DNA from: Gaeumannomyces sp. JS-464
Lineage: Eukaryota > Ascomycota > Sordariomycetes > Magnaporthales > Magnaporthaceae
DNA length: 64,000 bases
Reading direction: 5' to 3'
Assembly (NCBI GenBank): GCA_002197995.1
Contig: NGZR01000001.1
Span: 3,286,001-3,350,000 of the forward strand
The notes under the pieces are model-generated. The model did not search any database and was not told the DNA's origin. It saw nothing but the letters and a program-made list of their open reading frames with translations. Shown here piece by piece: positions 21,505 through 33,686 of the stretch. The position numbers and the translations under genes were made by a program. Position 1 is the first letter of the stretch. Each line of letters begins with the position of its first letter.

Positions 21505-21672
21505 CTTTTTTAAACCTGCTATTACGTTAACGTTTAACAACGAAATGCATTATAATTAAAGATTTTAACTTTTAGTTTTTAGCATAAAACCTAGCCCGAA
21601 ATAATAAAAATAAAAGTAAAAAAATAGCTTAATAAGCTAATTTTTACAACCTTTTTTATTTACGCATTTAAA
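21505..21672 (+). pseudogene. LINE-A endonuclease, continuation after Gypsy-1f
   Basis: The ORF2 endonuclease resumes directly after the target duplication: ITLTFNNE, then a decayed IIGDFN-type block (IIIKDFNF) near 21540-21580. This shows that Gypsy-1f landed inside the endonuclease domain. It is then cut off by the LTR of Gypsy-2f at 21673. Confidence 0.55.
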
Positions 21673-22117
21673 TGTTACGATTAACATATAAGCCTTAAAA
21701 TAATAAAACGGGAAAAGGTTTTAAGTAATGCCTTCGCTTTATTGCAAAACACGTGGAATTACGTAATTTAAACGAAATTTGTGGATTTGTAATAAAGTAA
21801 CAAATTTAAACGGGATTTGTAAATTTATAATAAAGCAACAAATTTAAATAGGATTTGTAAATTTGCGATAAAGTTACAAATTTAAAAAAATTATTAGGAA
21901 AAACAATGTGTATATAAAGGATGGATTTTTTACTAACCTAAATGGTTTAAATTAAAGCTTCGGTATTAGTTAACCTAAGTTAGCTTTTAAACATCCCTTA
22001 AGGTAAGCAATTAAATTATCCTTTTAAGTTACGTAATTTTTTATTAACTCGATTAGCGATATTATCCTCCCCGCATTCGAAATGCTTTACTTTAAAAGCA
22101 AACCTTTAATTATAACA
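21673..22117 (+). repeat. 5' LTR of Gypsy-2f
   Basis: 445 bp, starts TGTTACGA, ends ATTATAACA. Contains three tandem copies of a roughly 38-bp unit with ATTTGT facing ACAAAT (about 21775-21890), then a TATA-like GTGTATATAAAGG near 21910-21925. Aligns with the reverse LTR at 52238-52677. Confidence 0.8.
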
Positions 22118-23585
22118 TTTTAATTAATTTTATTTAATACCTCGTTAAAAGGAAAAGATAATGCAATTATAGCAAATAATAGCAAAAAGCTTAAAAAGGG
22201 AAAAACCACGGTTTTTACCTTTAACGGTGTTAAGTACGACCTTAACGAAGCTGTTAATACGGCTAGCCTTTTTAAGCTTATAGCGAACGAAATCGCTAAA
22301 AGCCAATCCAAAGTAAAGCAATTTACTGCGAAATTAGTATCTTTTAAAACGCTTATCGCAATCCGAACGTACAAATTCCCGTCCCCGGATTTTTACGAAA
22401 AGGAGGACGGCAAATTTAAAACGTTTTTTACCGAGTGCAAAAGCTATTTTAAATTTTACAAACAGCAATTCGTAAACGAGGAATAAAAGGTTACTTACGC
22501 TATTACCAAATTAAATAGCAAAATAAAAAAATGGTTCCAGCCGACCTAAAGTAATTACTTTAAAAGGTATAAAAATAACCAGGCAATTACTAAAATTATT
22601 TTCGTTAATTTCGAAACTTTCGGAAAAAAGGTTAGAAAAGTGTTCGGAATAGTCGAAGAAACCCGACTCGCAAAAAAAAACCTGCTAGTTTTTAAATAGC
22701 GAAAAGCCGCAGCCAAATACGCAACAAACTTTTAACGGATTAGCATTAAACTTAATTAAAACGATACCACATTAATATTGCACTTTTATAACGGGTTACG
22801 CGAAAACGTAAAAAATAAACTCGCAAAGCAAAATCGTTTAAAGTTTTTTACGGATTACGTTTAAAACGCGGTTCGCATTAGCGATAAATTATACGAACGA
22901 TAATAGGAAAAAAAAGATAAAGTTTTAAAAGTGCGGTATAAAACAATAAGGCTAATTAAAAAAAGGTTAAATAGTAACTTATTACGGTTTACGAAACGCA
23001 TTTAAACTTTATAAACCTTAGCGCGGGAGCCGTTTACCAATAACAAAGGCAGTAAAAAAGGCAAAAATAAAACCCGAAAAACGAAAAGTGTTTTAAATGC
23101 GGCTAAACTGGCTACGTAAAAGTTAACTGCTTTTAGCAAAACAATAACCGCTAAATAGCAAACTTTTAGCAAATATAAAAAAGCTTAACATAAAAAAACT
23201 ATGCTTTAAAGCGGTATTTAACTGGACGTATTACTACGATAAGCTGTACGTTATATACTAATCCAATAAAAAGGTTACCGGATAATATTTTCGGAAACCT
23301 CGAAATATTTGCATATTTAAAACCACGAAGCTCGAATACGATAGCGAGGGAAAATAGCGGATCGTTTCCGAACCCGAAAATTCGAAGGAAAAAAACGATA
23401 CCGCTTTTTGCTAAACCTAAAAAAAGCAATTTTAACAAATGGTTCGGAAAAAAGAAAAGCCCGAAAAAAACTTTTAAACTAAATACACCTTTTTCGAAAA
23501 TCGGAAAATTTCGATACTAACGCCGAAGTAAACCGAAATGGGTAAAACCTTAAAACAGCCGGGTTTTAAAAACGAGCAAAAAGCT
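22118..23585 (+). pseudogene. Gypsy-2f gag remnant with zinc knuckle
   Basis: The capsid protein is fairly readable at the start (KTTVFTFNGVKYDLNEAVNT, then IRTYKFPSPDFYEKEDGKF at 22350-22420). The nucleocapsid knuckle is KCFKCG-TGYVKVNC near 23090, with the zinc-binding His changed to Tyr. About a dozen in-frame stops. Gag would assemble the virus-like particle. Confidence 0.7.
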
Positions 23586-23587
23586 TA

Positions 23588-25451
23588 ACGTGGTTTACAA
23601 GCGAGTAACGCACATAAGCGAGTAACGCACCCACACCCGACCTCCGGTTAATCGACGCGCATGCCAACCTAACAACGCCAAAAATCCATTTAAACTACTC
23701 GGAACTATATACATCGGACATTTTTACTTCCTCCTAACAAATGCGCGCATTATGTCCGGTTTTGCCGCAAGTGCTACATCGCCGACGAGTCGCCGTCGCC
23801 CTTTTTTCCGCCGGTACCCCTTAATCGCGCATTTCTTGCTATAACTGTCCATCCAGCTCCTCCTGGTCCAAAACATTTCGTACCTCGTTTACAGTAAGTA
23901 ACCCTCCTAACCGAACACGTGTTTTTTTGGCCCTCCGGCGTTTACTTAATGCTTCGTTCGCCTTTCGTAATTTGAAGCACTTTTCTTTTAAAAGGTTAAC
24001 CCGATGCATAATTGCTTTAGCCCTTTTCGTTAACTGGTTTACAGCCGATAGCATAGGTGTCGGAAAGCTGCTTTGGTAATTGGAAATCCGAGTTTTAATA
24101 TGTTCGGATTACGAAGTTACGTCCTTAGCTATTTGGGGCGTTTTGGAAGTCCAAAGTTCGGCGTCGCTTAGGGGCTCCCTCGGGGGAGTTAAAGTTCGTA
24201 ACCTTATATCCAGCTTTTCCAAAACCGAATCCGGATTAAAAGGAGCAAAGCCAGCCTTTTAAAAACCTTTTTAAATGTTTTTTTCAATTATAAAGTTAAA
24301 AAATGCCGCTTTAAACGCCGAAAGGAATTTAACTTTAATTACGTGGTTAACGTATAACTTTATTAGGTTTTCGATTTGTTAACCGTACGCCTTTTTTAAC
24401 GGGTTAAAGCATTTAACGTTAAGCGGCTAAAAGAAATAAAACGAATGCGGAAGCATATAAAGCGTAACGATATTATATTTTTGGTAATAAAGCTCGAAAT
24501 TCGTCGAATAGTGGCTTTCGTATCCGTTTAGCACTAACAAACGATAAGGGCCTTTTGCGCGCGACGCAATGTGTTTATCGAAATGCCGAATCCATTTTAA
24601 GCCGAGCTCGTTCGTAGTTTACTCGTTAGCGCTTATTGCGATAACCCAATTGCGTGGAAGGTCGGTTTCCAAATACCAATTAGCCAGGTGGTACTACCTT
24701 TTAACGATAATAAAAAGGGGGACCGCTTAACCGCAATAATTAACCTTTTAAATAATTATAGCTTATTCCCGGTTGCTAAGCTGGATTAGCTTTGCTTTGC
24801 TACGGCCTTTTAACGTTGTAATAACTATAACGGCGGCGATTATGCTTATAAAAAAGCCAGTTTCGTCGAAATTGTAAATGTCGTTATTTAAAATGCCATA
24901 TTTGGCTATAATGTTCCGTATAAGGTCGAATTACGCAAAAACGAGCTTAGGATTTTCGCATTTGGCCTTTTGGTAATCGTAATTTCGAATCCAGCGCGTG
25001 CCGAGCTTTGCGCGGCGTTTAACGAAGTTCGCGACCCAGTTTTTGCCGACGGTGCCCGCGTCGCGTTCGGCAAATAATCGGTTAGCCATATTTTTAACAC
25101 TAAAAGGCCGGGGAGGAAATGCGCGGAAATCCAGCTCGAGTATGTACTTAATAAGAGCTTTCTTTTTTAATTCCGCCAATTTTCGTAATTTGGGCATTGT
25201 GTCGCGTCGAGCAGGTCGGTTAGCGCGTCGGCGACGCAACGTGGCTTTAAAAACGCTGTAAATTTTCGCTGCGGAACGCATACTTAATTGTGCGTTAAAT
25301 TAAATCGCTTGTAAGGCAAAAACAATTTTGGCCTCGTTGGATGTCGATGCCATTTGTGGTTGTTAAGGAATTAAGGTAAAAAGTGGCAAACACGAATTGC
25401 GATGGAAAACGCGTTATTCGCTTATGTGCGTTACTCGCTTGTAAGCCACGT
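23588..25451 (-). mobile_element. pogo/Fot1-like transposon copy D
   Basis: 1864 bp with TA at 23586-23587 and 25452-25453. Terminal repeats ACGTGGTTTACAAGCGAGTA are well matched. N-terminal transposase open to 25281 (HTH region GKNWVANFVKRRAKLGTRW), C-terminal segment open at 23839-24054 followed by the CCHC knuckle. Flanking Gypsy-2f sequence is continuous across it, so it is a simple insertion. Confidence 0.9.
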
Positions 25452-26214
25452 TAAACGGTATAACCTTTATATTTATAATTCGTAAAAACCAGGCAAATTG
25501 GAAAAGCTAGCGCGCTTTTACAGTTTTCGACGTTTTAAAGTGTTTTTGGAACGTGGAAATTCCGAAACACTTAAATGGCCCATTATATTACGCTACTTTA
25601 ACGGACGGAAATAATGGTTAACCTTTATCGTAATTTAACAACTAATAGGAAGTTAAATACGCTAGCTACCGGTTTAACGACGCAAACGAGCCAAAAAAGG
25701 CCGTGTTAAAACCGGAAAACCATTTTAACGTCGATATAAAACATTTTAAACATTTACATTTGTTTTAAGCAAAATGCATTTACGGAAAGTGCAAATTTCA
25801 CTTACAACTTAAATTTAAACATAATTTTTATTTACGAAAAATAAAAAGTAAGCTTAAAATTAAACCCCGTTTAGCATTCCAATTGCCACGGTAAAAACCA
25901 GCCCGGATCGGCAGGTTTACTGCAGTTTTTAAACTTAACGAGCGGTATTCGATATTATATATTACCAAAACGTTCGATTAGGGGAAATGCGAAATTGCGG
26001 AATGTAAAAAACATATAGCATAAAAAGCGAAAACTTAACATTAAAAAATCGCACGAGCGTACGTGCCGTTTAACCCGGATAAAAAAACGAACGTACGATA
26101 TTCGTTCTTTTTATTAAAAAACTAAAAAAAAACACCTAAACGGAAAGCACGAAATGAAAAACAAAAAAAAACCGATAAAAACCTTCGCGATAGTAAAATT
26201 AAATTAACTATACG

Positions 26215-27739
26215 TGTTAATCCACGTAATTAGCGCGTGCACCGGAATAAACTCCACACCTCGTAAAGCAATAGGCCCAAGGCCCGTGCGCTCCCACGAG
26301 CCTACAAAAGGGGATTTTCCAATCCCCTTTCTGTAACTAAATTCCTTCCCAAAACATGCACAATACAAGAACCAGTACCAGATTTATAGATCTTTGTGTA
26401 TCACCATGGGAAAGCTCCGGGCTTTTAACAAGAGTAACACTCCTACTAACACTAATTAGTGATGGTTGTCACAAATTAGCAAGGTAAAGGGTTTGACCAT
26501 TTAACACCTTCCTAAAGCAGGCGATTGGGTCAAATGGGAAGGCCTACAAGCGAGTAAAGGACACCTTCCTGCGGCAGGCGATTGGGTCTTTTGGTTCGTT
26601 ATTCGGAAGTGCGATAACCACTTCGACGGTTTCCCGATGGCCACAGCCAACCTACGATTACCTCCGACGGCATTGCTTCCGGCCCGGCACGCACACAAAA
26701 CCCCTGGAGCCTCCGGGCGCACACAAAACCCCGGAGCCTCCGGCACCTCCAAGACCCCGACGTCCCCTTCGCTGGGCCCGACGCTTACAAGACCCCCGGC
26801 CTTTGGGCACGCATAAGAGCCCCAAAAACCCCCGGAGCCCTCGGCACGCACAAGACCCCCGGAGCCTCCGGCACAAAGAAAAAGTTGCCAGGATGGAATC
26901 ATTCTTCCGGCACTTACAAAAGCCCCGGAGCCTTCGGCACCCCCAAGACCCCGACGTCCCCTTCGCTGGGCCCGACGCCTACAAGACCCCCGACCTTTGG
27001 GCACGCATAAAAGCCCCAACGCTTTCGGTACCAATAACCAATGCACGCGCCCAAAGAAAAAAACTGCCAGGATTGGATCATATGGCAACGCGTGCATTTG
27101 GGAAGGCCTCACGCGTCGTAAAGCCGCAAGCTTTTAAAATACCCCTTTCACAACTCCATGCGATCTTTCCTTTGGCATTTCACTGCAACGCTAAGCAGTG
27201 GTACACCCAGCACATCGGCTGTAGCCCCGAATATGGAATCACCTAATCGCTCGAGCATATAAGCGGTTATTACCTGATCCCACGAGCACCTAACCAAACA
27301 TTGCCCCATTTCCTATTGTTTTTATTTACAGTCCCTAATTTACGGTTTTTACCGATATCCAGCACGGCCCTTTTGCTTTTATTTTTTTTCCTTTGTTTTT
27401 AAAGTAGATTACCAGATCCGGAATCCTTTGTTAGTATTGTGAAATCCCCGGATCCGGAAAAAGGCATGTGGCCGTTGCACGCGCATAAAAGAAAAAGTTG
27501 CTAGTGTTAATCCACGTAATCAGCGCGTGCACCGGAATAAACTCCACACTTCGTAAAGCAACGGGCCTAAAGCCCGTGCGCTCCCACGAGCCTATAAAAG
27601 GGGATTTTTCAATCCCCTTCCTGTAATTAAATTCCTTCCCAAAACATGCACAATATAGGAACCCTCCAAATCTATAGATTTTTGTGTATCACTATAGGAG
27701 AGCTCCGGGCTTTTAACAAGAGTAACACTCCTACTAACA
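26215..27739 (+). mobile_element. TRIM-like non-autonomous LTR element with TSD ATACG
   Basis: Two 235-237-bp LTRs (26215-26451, 27505-27739; TGTTAATCC...CTAACA) flank a 1053-bp interior. A perfect ATACG duplication lies at 26210-26214 and 27740-27744. The interior is GC-rich, has a purine tract AAAAGAAAAAG before the 3' LTR, and lacks gag or pol. Its open frames (e.g. 26803-27246) reflect internal repeats, not known proteins. It is far less RIPed than the Gypsy around it. Confidence 0.85.
26741..27020 (+). repeat. About 83-bp direct repeat inside the TRIM-like element
   Basis: Two near-identical copies (about 26741-26824 and 26937-27020) share CCCCGACGTCCCCTTCGCTG and the following bases, 196 bp apart. 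Several shorter GGAGCCTCCGGCAC units lie between. A different repeated unit, CACCTTCCT(AA/GC)..CAGGCGATTGGGTC, occurs at 26502 and 26561. Confidence 0.75.
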
Positions 27740-27744
27740 ATACG

Positions 27745-29055
27745 ATTTATTAACATTTTGAATAAAATATTAAAGGAAAAAGGTTAAAGTAATAGTCGAT
27801 TACGAAGCATAAAGCGATTACGTATCGCTATAAACGGTTAAACAGTATAAAATTTTTATAAAACGGAAATACTAACCGTACTAATTAAAAACGGTCGAAA
27901 AAATACTTATCGCTTATAATAAAAAATAAATCGATTAAAAAACATAACTAGTAATATTACGCACCCGAAATAAGGAAAACGTTATTATTATATTAAACGA
28001 GCTAAATATAAAAAAAGGAAATGTAATTTTCGAAATCCTTTGGTTTAAAAAAATAATTTACGAATAAATTAAGCTATCGGCCAAATCTAATAAAAAAAGC
28101 CACAAATAATTAAAACGGTTTACTAATTACGAATTTTAAACCGTAAGCATAAAAAGCAACGGAAAAAGGTTATAACGGTAATAGGATTTAATAATTCACC
28201 CCCGCATTTAGCATTAACAAATATATAATTATTTAAAATGGAAAGCGATTAAAATAACTAAATTAATATTAAAAAACGGCTTGCGAATATTTCGAAAAAT
28301 ATTACAAATATAAAAAATTGTTTTGGAAAAACCTAAAAACGGTGCTTCCTAAATATAAACCGTTCGATTTTAAAATTAAATTTAAATTAAAAATATAATT
28401 TAAATATTAAAAACTGTATTAGCTTAACTTTTAATAATGAAAAATGCTAAAAAAAACAGCTGGAAAAAAACCTATAAAAGGAATATATTAAGCCCTTTTT
28501 GATTTTTTAATAAAACACGAAATTTTATAAAGAAAAAAAAACGGGACGAAACGAATGTGCATTAATTACCGCCCGCTAAACGAGGTTATTATTAAAAATC
28601 GATATTTTTTGCTTTTTAGTAACGAATTACGAAATAAATTCGGCAAAGCCTAATATTTACGGTTTTGGACTTACGAAAAGCTTATAATTTAATACGGATT
28701 AAAAAGGGCTAAAAATGGCTTACGGCTTTTAAAATAAAGTTTAAATGTTATAAGTTTTTAGTAATAACCTTCGGGCTTATTAATGCATTAACCACGTTTT
28801 AAAAAAATAATTAATTATATATTGCGCAAGTATTTCGACGTGTTCGTTTTCGCGTATTTGGATAATATTTTAATTTTTTCCGAAACGATAAAAAAGCATA
28901 AATAGCATATATATAAAGTATTTTAAAAGCTGCTTAACGCAAAGCTTTTCGTTAAACTAAAAAAATTCGAATGGCATTCGAAAAAAATCGCTTTTTTAAA
29001 ATTCGTAATTACATTTGGATAAATTTGTATAAATTTTAAAAAAAATCGAAAAAGT
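27745..29055 (+). pseudogene. Gypsy-2f reverse transcriptase remnant
   Basis: Readable RT: ALITAR near 28560, FAYLDNILIFSETIKKHK near 28850, KLKKFEWHSKKIAFLKFVI near 28960-29010. The catalytic YxDD box reads YLDN, a G-to-A change that removes the second metal-binding Asp. Ends at the pogo E junction. Confidence 0.75.
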
Positions 29056-29057
29056 TA

Positions 29058-30917
29058 ACGTGGTTTATCAGTAAGTAACGCATATTAGCGAATAACGCAC
29101 CCACACCCGACCTCCGGTTAATCGACGCGCATACCAACCCAACAACGCTAAAAATCCATTCAAACTATTCGGAATTGTATATATCGGACATTTCTACTTT
29201 TTCTTGACAAATGCGTGCATTATGTCCGGTTTTGCCGCAAATGCCACATCGCCAACGAGTTATCGTCGCCCTTTTTTCCAAACCCTTATAATCGCGCATT
29301 TCTTGCTATAATTGCCTATTTAGCTCCTATTGGTCCAAAACATTTCGTACTTTATCGATAGTAAGTAACCTTTTAAATCGGACACGTGTTTTTTTGGCCT
29401 TCCGGCGTTTGCTAAGTGCTTCGTTCGCCTTTCTAAGCGTAAACACTTCGGCTCGGAAAAGGGCCACCTTATGCATTATCGCTTTCGTTTTTTTTGCGAT
29501 TTGGTTTATAACCGTTAGCATAGGTATCGGAAAACTGCTTTAGTAATTGGTAATCCGAGTTTTAATATGTTCGGATTGCGAAATTGCTTTTTTAACCGTT
29601 CGCGGCGTTTTGGAAGTTCAAGGTTCAGGGTCGTTTAAAGGCGTTCTTAAGGGAATTGAAGTTCGTAGCCTTACATCCAGCTTTTCCAAAACCGAATTTG
29701 GATTAAAAAGAGCAAAACCAGCCTTTCGAAAGCCTTTTTGGATATTTCTTTTAGTTATGGAATTAAAAAATGCCGTTTTAAACGTTAAAAGGAACTCGAC
29801 CTTAGTTACATGGTTAACGTGTAACCTTATTAGGTTTTCGATTTGTCGATCGTACGCCCGCTTTATTAGGCCGAAACACCCGACGTTAAACGGCTAAAAA
29901 AAGTGAAACGAATGCGAAAGTATGCAAAACGTAATAATATTGTGTTTTTAGCAGTAAAACTCGAAATTCGTCGAATGGTGGCTTTCGTAGCCGTCCAGCA
30001 TTAACAAACGATAGGACTTCGTAAAACGAGCTGTAATGTGTTTATCGAAATGCTAATCCATTTTAGGCCGAGCTTGTTCGTAATCCATTCGTTAACGCTC
30101 GTTGCGATAACCCAATTACGTAAAAAGTCGGTTTCCGAGTACCAATTGGCCAAGTGGTATTGCTTTTTAATGATAATAAAAGGAAAAACCGCCTAACCGT
30201 AACAATTAACCTTTTGGATAATTGTAGCCCATTCCCGGTTGCTAGGCTAAACCAGCTTTGCTTTACCACGGCCTTCCGATGTTATAATAACCATAACAGC
30301 GGCGATCATGCCCATAAGGAAACCGGTTTCGTCGAAATTGTAAATATCGTTATTTTAAATGCCATATTTGGCTACAGTATTTCGCATAAGGTCGAACCAC
30401 GCAAAAACGAGCTTGGGATTTTCGCATTTGGCCTTTTGGTAGTCGTACTTTCGAATCCAGCGCGTGCTAAGCTTTGCGCGGCGTTTAACGAACTTGTCGA
30501 CCCAGCACTTGCTAACGGTGCCCGCGTTGCGTTCGGCGAGCAGTCGGTTAGCCATAGCTTTAATACCAAAAGGCCGGGGAGGAAATGCGCGAAAATCCAG
30601 CTCGAATATGTATTTAACAAACGCCTCCTTTTCGGATTCCGTTAATTTCCGTAATTTGGGCATGCAGTCGCGTCGAAAAGGTTGGCCAGCGCGTTGGCGA
30701 CGCAACGTGGCTTTAAAAACGTCGTAAATTTTGGCGGCCGAACGCATGTTTAATTGCGCGTTAAATTGCATTGCCCGTATGGCAAAAACAATTTTAGCTT
30801 CGTTAAATGTGGATGCCATTTGTGGTTATTAAGCAATTAAGGTTGGAAATGGGAAACGCGAATCGCGATGGAAAACGCGTTATTCGCTAATATGCGTTAC
30901 TTATTGATAAACCACGT
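29058..30917 (-). mobile_element. pogo/Fot1-like transposon copy E, chimeric flanks
   Basis: 1860 bp with TA at 29056-29057 and 30918-30919. Transposase on the minus strand: N-terminus 30819-30355 open (includes an extra N-terminal part, MASTFNEAKIVFAIRAMQ, before the HTH). The second DDE block reads LDGYESHHS, so the Asp is kept here while the third block is Asn. The left flank is forward Gypsy-2 RT, the right flank is reverse Gypsy-1 RT, so the two sides do not derive from one target site. Confidence 0.9.
30355..30819 (-). pseudogene. Transposase N-terminal part (pogo copy E)
   Basis: 154 open codons. The ATG at 30819 adds about 55 residues upstream of the PKLRKLTESEKEAF block seen as the start in copy B, including AMQFNAQLNMRSAAKIYDVF, a psq-like helix-turn-helix. 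This is probably the true family N-terminus; copies B and D have lost or shifted it. The CENP-B-type HTH follows (VDKFVKRRAKLSTRWIRKYD). Ends at a stop before the first catalytic Asp. Confidence 0.7.
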
Positions 30918-33448
30918 TACGTTTTATAGCTTTTAAAATACTGTATATATATATTTTTAATATTTGTTTTGGTTTTTTAAAAAAAATGAAAATGTCGTTA
31001 AAATATATTACAATTAAAATATTTAAATATTTTCGTAGCGTATAATTGATTAAACTTTAAAAAATAGCCGGCGCGTTAATAAAGCTAAAAATTATTATTA
31101 ATAATTCGAACACTTTTTTTCGGGTTTAAAACGCCGTTTTTTATTCGTTTCCTTTTTTAATTTTAATTAAGTTATATGCTTTTCGCAAATTTAACGCTAT
31201 AAATATACGTGTTTTATTAAGCTTATTTTTAAATTTATTAATTAAAAATAAAAAATACCGATTTTTTACCGTAGCGTTATTTAACGGTTTGTAATTAACG
31301 TATATGCATTTATGGTTCGTTTTTTTTAATACGAATAGGATTTCGTGTTCGATTAGTAATTTTAACCTTTAAATAAATCCTTTTTTTTAAATTTTCTTTT
31401 AATTGCTGTTTTAATACCTTTCATTACTAAAGGTTAAATGAATATAGGTTTTAATATTTTAGTTAAACGTTTAATTTAAACTTAATTTTATAATCGAACG
31501 GTTCGTGTTTTAAAAGCCTTATATTTAGCTTTTTTTAAGCAATTTTTTATACTTATAAAACTTTTTAATACCGTAGCAAATCGTTCGTTATCGTTCGGTA
31601 TAAGCATATAATCGCTTTTTATATATTTGCTAATGTTAATCGCTAAAATTAACGGCTTTTTTTTATTATTTTTACAATTGCTTTTTTGTGTTTTACGGTT
31701 TTCGTTTAAAGTTCGGGGCTGTTAAACCATTTCGAATGCTAAAAGCTGTTTTTATTAAAAATAACTTATTACTTAATTTATTCGCGGGTTACTTTTTTTA
31801 AATTAAAAGATTTTTAAAACCACGTTTTATTTCCTTATATTAATAATATTTAAAATTATGGTTTTTTTGTAAAATTCGATTATTATTGTAAAATAATTTT
31901 TTTTTTCAATAATAATGCTTTAATTGTACAAAACCCGTTTTTTTTCCAAATTATAAAGTTAATACGAAAATTGTTTTCTTTGTTTAGCAAATTTCCACTT
32001 TTTTACCGCCGTTAATAAAATAAAATTCTTTTATATTTCTTTATTAATTATAACGGGTATTAATTATTTGTTAATTTTTATTGATAATACCAAATGCTAG
32101 CTTTTAATTTTTACTATACTAGTTTTTGCTACGGTTTTTTATGGTAATATCCCATTTCGTGCCATTTTCGCGAATGGTTAATTTAGTTTTTTAACCCCGA
32201 GGTTTTGGAAATCCATCCGTTTTTCGTGTTATATTTTTGCCATACGTTTTAAATTTATCCGTTTATTTAAGCTTTAGCTTTTTAATGCATATAAATTTTG
32301 CATTTTTCGTTTAAGCATTTATGCTATTTAAGCATTTTAATAACGCAAATTATCGGGTAAAAGGTTAAAAGTTTAAAAATTGCAAAATTTCGCTCGTAAT
32401 TATATATGTTAATTTCTTATCGTAAAAGTTAATACCATTTTCGTAATTTTGCGTATAGTTAATTTTCGGGTTATTTCCGTAAAAATTAATCGTATTTTAG
32501 CTTTTTTTTTAAATGCGAAAAGTAATTGTTATAAAAGCATTTTATTTAAAAAAGCTGTTTATAGCCGTTTTTTATTAAAACCACGTTTTCGTGGTTTTTT
32601 GCTATAAAGCTATTAAGCTTTTTTTTATTAATTTTCTTTGCGCTATTTCCCGTATTATTTCGAAATACGTAATTTGTTAAACGTTTATAACCCAATTTAG
32701 TAATTTTTCGTTATCGTTTTTAATAAGTTAAACTTTTTGCTAAATTTCGTTTTTCGTAAACTTTTTTACTGGAAATTTGTAATAAAAGCGCGTATTTATT
32801 ATAAGGAACTAGTTAAACCTTTTTTTTCGTATCCTTTACTAAATATTACTTGTTATATTAAATGTAATTATTTTAACGTTTTTTTAATTTCCTCGAATTT
32901 TAACAAATGTATCGTAATTTATTAATCGTATTTTAAAAGTTTATTTTTTATTTCGTAACTTTTTATAAACCATTTTGCTTAATACTGTAAGTTTTATTAT
33001 TCGGTATTTTGCAAACCTTTGTAAAAATTTTAAAGCTTTAAATAACGTTTTTTTTCGTAGGTTTAATAAATTTTAATTTTTAAAATATCCGTATTAATTC
33101 TTTTCCACGTTTTAAACTTTTGCTTAAATAAAAGCTTTTTAAACGTTTATTTTAACGAAATTTTAACGCATTATAACGGCGATTTTCGGTCGGGGGTATT
33201 ACTTTAATCCGTTTTATTAAATCGGTAAATTTTATATAAATCGTCGCAATATACCATCTAATTAAAACTAGGTTTTAAATATAAGTTTTTCGTTTTTTCG
33301 TTTTATTAGTAAACTATTACTATTTATTTATTACTTTATCCAGCTAATTAAAAATAATGTTTTTTTACGTGTTTAACCTATTTGCATTTAAAACGTTTTT
33401 CGTTTTTAATATTAAAACCAATTTTTTATTTATTTTTTTTACTAATAT

Positions 33449-33686
33449 TGTTAATCCACGTAATTAGCGCGTGCATCGGGATAAACTCCACACCTCGTGG
33501 AGCAACGGGCCTAAGGCCCGTGCGCTCCCACGAGCATACAAAAAGGGATTTCCCAATCCCCTTTTTATAGCTAAATTCCTTCCCAAAACATGCACAATAC
33601 AAGAACCAGTACCAGATTTATAAATCTTTATTTATCACCCCTAACGGAGGGCTCCGAGCTTGACAAGAGTAACACTCCTACCAACA
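33449..33686 (+). repeat. Solo LTR of the TRIM-like family, TSD AATAT
   Basis: 238 bp matching the LTRs at 26215 and 27505, with a perfect AATAT duplication at 33444-33448 and 33687-33691. It is nearly free of RIP inside AT-rich Gypsy-1r, implying late insertion followed by LTR-LTR recombination. Confidence 0.85.

Larger units (their letters stand above)
21673..29055 (+). mobile_element. Gypsy-2f: forward Gypsy element, 3' truncated in RT, heavily RIPed
   Basis: 5' LTR 21673-22117, then gag (22118-23585), protease region (25454-26209) and RT (27745-29055). It carries pogo D (23588-25451) and the TRIM-like element (26215-27739). At 29055 the RT reading stops inside pogo E and does not resume on the other side, where a reverse Gypsy-1 begins. 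RNase H, integrase and the 3' LTR are therefore missing, apparently by recombination. Confidence 0.8.

Noticed and set aside
26501..27112. 203-codon minus-strand frame in the TRIM-like element
   Set aside because: Gly/Arg-rich readout of GC-rich internal repeats, not supported as a gene.
30154..30645. 163-codon plus-strand frame
   Set aside because: Antisense of the pogo E transposase; the minus strand carries the HTH. The same shadow recurs at 2590-3090.
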